DNA of 64,000 nt from Neobacillus piezotolerans (GTDB taxonomy: Bacteria; Bacillota; Bacilli; Bacillales; Cytobacillaceae), in NCBI RefSeq assembly GCF_003362805.1, contig NZ_QNQT01000009.1, forward strand, positions 114,176 through 178,175, read 5' to 3'. The notes under the pieces were generated by a model. That model saw only the letters and a program-made list of their open reading frames with translations, did not search any database and had not been told where the DNA came from. The position numbers and the translations under genes were made by a program. Positions 62,350 to 64,000 of this stretch are shown in pieces (the first letter of the stretch is position 1; each line of letters opens with the position of its first letter).

Positions 62350-63222
62350 TTAAGCTTCAGCCGTCACCTTCCGGATTTTATAAATGACGTTAATGACCGC
62401 GGCGGCCCAGAGTATAACGAGCCCAACATACGTGTACTGGGCAACGGATTGCGAAACATGCAAAGCGCCGAAAAGCGTCCGGATGTTCGTTAAGATTATG
62501 ATGCCGCCGACAAGAGTTCCGAGCAGATTGGTAGGAATGATTTTTACAAGCCACGCTGCAATTGGAGCGGCGATGACTCCGCCTATCATCAAGGCTAGCA
62601 CCCATTGGACATTGACCGTCGACCAGCCCAGGGTTAAAAGGAATCCGATCGTGGAAGATACCGCAATCGCAAATTCGCTCGTATCGACTGAACCAATCAC
62701 TTTCCTTGGATCCATCCGATTGCTAGTGAGAAGGACAGGGGTTGCGATCGGTCCCCAGCCTCCGCCGCCGGTTGCATCAAAGAAGCCGGCAATGAAACCT
62801 AGCGGGATAAAGAATTTTTTTCCGAACTTCTTCTGGACAGGTTCTTTTGTAGGATTGGATTTAAACATGAAACGGTAAATGACAAAAACGCCAAGGAGCA
62901 GTAGAAAAGCTGAAATAAAAGGCTTAATTAGATGCCCTGGAATGCTTCCCAAAAAACATGCGCCAATAAATGCGCCGATCGACCCCGGAATGATCAGCCG
63001 GTACACTACCTGTTTATCAACATTTCCAAATCGTATATGGGAAACTCCTGAAGCCGCTGTCGTTACGACTTCCGCCATGTGGACAGATGCGGACGCGACT
63101 GCCGGTGCTATTCCGAACATCAGCAGCAGTGAAGTCGAGGTTACCCCATAAGCCATTCCGAGCGAGCCGTCCACGAGCTGGGCTGCTAATCCAATCAGCG
63201 CTAGAACAATAAGCCTCCTCAA
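62350..63222 (-). CDS. TauE/SafE family sulfite/organosulfonate exporter
   Basis: A 290-residue transporter with about eight helices in two repeats: GSLGMAYGVTSTSLLLMFGI in the first and GFFDATGGGGWGPIATPVLL in the second, the hallmark of TauE/SafE. Members export sulfite or carry sulfur-containing anions. TTG start at 63222 with AAGGAGAG upstream; no in-frame ATG fits. Divergent from the rrf2 gene. Beside DoxX proteins it suggests sulfur handling. Confidence 0.92.
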   Translation of the reverse strand: MRRLIVLALIGLAAQLVDGSLGMAYGVTSTSLLLMFGIAPAVASASVHMAEVVTTAASGVSHIRFGNVDKQVVYRLIIPGSIGAFIGACFLGSIPGHLIKPFISAFLLLLGVFVIYRFMFKSNPTKEPVQKKFGKKFFIPLGFIAGFFDATGGGGWGPIATPVLLTSNRMDPRKVIGSVDTSEFAIAVSSTIGFLLTLGWSTVNVQWVLALMIGGVIAAPIAAWLVKIIPTNLLGTLVGGIIILTNIRTLFGALHVSQSVAQYTYVGLVILWAAAVINVIYKIRKVTAEA

Positions 63223-63280
63223 AAAAATCTCTCCTTTTTAAAAAAGTCCTGAATAGACTATGAAAAAGGGCATTCTCTAA

Positions 63281-63309
63281 TTGTCGACTAATCTAATCAG
63301 GTTTGTAAT
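63281..63309 (+). promoter_or_regulatory. promoter of the rrf2 gene
   Basis: TTGTCG (63281-63286), 17 bp, TGTAAT (63304-63309). The spacer contains CTAATCTAATCAG, a possible autoregulatory site. Confidence 0.55.
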
Positions 63310-63388
63310 GTACTGTATGAGCGGACGAAAATTGTGGTTCTAGCCAATTGCGAAAAATAGGTCAAATGCCCAGAAGGAGCGTGCCGCA

Positions 63389-63820
63389 ATGAAGCTGTCG
63401 AGCAGGGGGGAATACGCGCTGCGGGCACTCATCTGTTTAGGGGGAAGCGGCGATAAACTTGTTTCAATCGGAGAGATTTCCGATAGGACGCTTGTGCCAA
63501 TCAATTATTTGGAGCAGCTTCTTTTGCAGTTGAAGCGAAACGGATACGTCCAAAGCAAAAGAGGGGTTAATGGAGGATACAAACTGAGCAAAATGCCCGG
63601 TGAAATTATAATCGGCGATGTAATCCGCTACCTGGAAGGGCCGCTGGCGCCGATGGGGTGTGTCAGCATCACTTCATACGAAAGCTGCCCGCTTGAAGAA
63701 GGCTGCCTTCTGAAGCCATTGTGGGCACTCGTCAGGGATACGGTTGCCGAATTGCTGGACAGTACGACACTAAAGGATTTGCTTGATGGAAAGGTCTATC
63801 CGAGGCTTTCAGGCTCATGA
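63389..63820 (+). CDS. Rrf2-family transcriptional regulator
   Basis: A 143-residue winged-helix regulator. Start MKLSSRGEYALRALICLGG, helix ISDRTLVPINYLEQLLLQLKRNGYV and wing SKRGVNGGYKLSK are typical. Three cysteines, C-x8-C-x5-C (GCVSITSYESCPLEEGC), resemble the Fe-S cluster ligands of NsrR and IscR with one extra residue, so it may sense redox, NO or sulfur state. It is divergent from tauE and likely controls it. AAGGAG before ATG 63389. Confidence 0.92.
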   Translation: MKLSSRGEYALRALICLGGSGDKLVSIGEISDRTLVPINYLEQLLLQLKRNGYVQSKRGVNGGYKLSKMPGEIIIGDVIRYLEGPLAPMGCVSITSYESCPLEEGCLLKPLWALVRDTVAELLDSTTLKDLLDGKVYPRLSGS

Positions 63821-63831
63821 GCAAAATGAAA

Positions 63832-63866
63832 AAATGCCCTTCCGGTTAAGATGGAAGGGCATTTCG
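63832..63866. terminator. bidirectional terminator
   Basis: AAATGCCCTTCC / GGAAGGGCATTT, 12-bp perfect stem between convergent genes. Confidence 0.9.
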
Positions 63867-63882
63867 TTTAGTTAGCTAACCG

Positions 63883-64000
63883 TTATTGCTGAAGCCCGGC
63901 GTCCCTTTTCAAAATAGTCTTGTTGATGAATGGAAGCACATAGCGGTCAAGGCCGTATTTGCCAGCGTTTGCTCCAGCGACAAGGATGATGAAGCCCATC
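63883..64000 (-). CDS. DoxX family membrane protein, partial
   Basis: The last 38 codons of a gene that continues beyond the window. The peptide MGFIILVAGANAGKYGLDRYVLP, then NKTILKRDAG, repeats the C-terminus of the DoxX protein at 61608 nearly residue for residue, and the DNA is also closely similar. The pair flanks tauE and rrf2 and points to a local duplication. Confidence 0.88.
   Translation of the reverse strand, partial: MGFIILVAGANAGKYGLDRYVLPFINKTILKRDAGLQQ

Overview
The window is a chromosomal stretch of an endospore-forming Bacillaceae bacterium. The left half follows the Bacillus subtilis yjb-yjc gene order closely: coiA, pepF, a small gene, roxS, spxH, yjbI, yjbK, yjbL, relQ, nadK, yjbO, prpE, fabI, cotO, cotZ, yjcA, spoVIF, yjcD, yjcF, yjcG, yjcH. 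Strong GGAGG ribosome binding sites, T-box leaders, sigma-K-like promoters, FapR- and Rex-type operators and spore genes agree with this. No rRNA, tRNA, CRISPR array, prophage or insertion sequence was seen.

Layout. 1-10.9 kb: the end of a cardiolipin synthase gene, then competence, peptidase, Spx-adaptor, (p)ppGpp and NAD kinase genes, with the sRNA RoxS (about 4.66-4.78 kb) under a Rex-type operator. 10.9-18 kb: fabI with a FapR operator, then a spore block: cotO, a cysteine-rich coat gene, yjcA, a short spoVA-type operon (YhcN-like lipoprotein, spoVAC, spoVAD, spoVAEB), a YjcZ-type micropeptide, spoVIF and two unrecognised small genes. Three of these carry near-perfect sigma-K promoter matches. 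18-23 kb: yjcD (a UvrD-type helicase with a CoiA-like N-terminus) and yjcFGH. 23-27 kb: a Met T-box and a methionyl-tRNA synthetase gene between two clusters of the same 21-bp repeat, then small acetyltransferase genes and a WYL-like gene. 27-30 kb: a large secreted M14 carboxypeptidase.

30.2-45.4 kb is a 14-gene exopolysaccharide operon, all on the + strand: chain-length regulator, BY-kinase, PHP-type phosphatase, EpsC-type dehydratase, Gfo/Idh-type protein, UDP-sugar 6-dehydrogenase, flippase, polymerase, two GT4 transferases, two DegT aminotransferases, an initiating phosphosugar transferase and a PglD-type acetyltransferase. The gene set suggests a diNAcBac-type initiating sugar and a GlcNAc3N-uronic acid-type sugar. 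An LCP ligase and an 1101-residue GH18-NodB-GT2 fusion follow, the latter a candidate single-protein synthase/deacetylase/hydrolase for a second polymer.

50-64 kb is accessory: a MarR/MFS pair with an operator on the promoter, a cupin, signal peptidase I, a second MFS exporter, a small haem-copper-oxidase-like membrane protein, a subtilisin, a GNAT gene with an in-frame stop, and an operon of HIT, PP2C-like and HAD proteins preceded by a T-box leader whose specifier reads as CUC (Leu). The end holds two DoxX paralogues around a TauE exporter and an Rrf2 regulator, with an Fnr/CRP-type palindrome.

The most interesting points are the Leu-type T-box in front of HIT/PP2C/HAD genes, the GH18-NodB-GT2 fusion, the Gfo/Idh protein lacking both usual catalytic residues, and the CoiA-like module on the YjcD helicase. 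Likely gene lesions or sequence errors are a frameshift in prpE and a nonsense codon in the GNAT gene.
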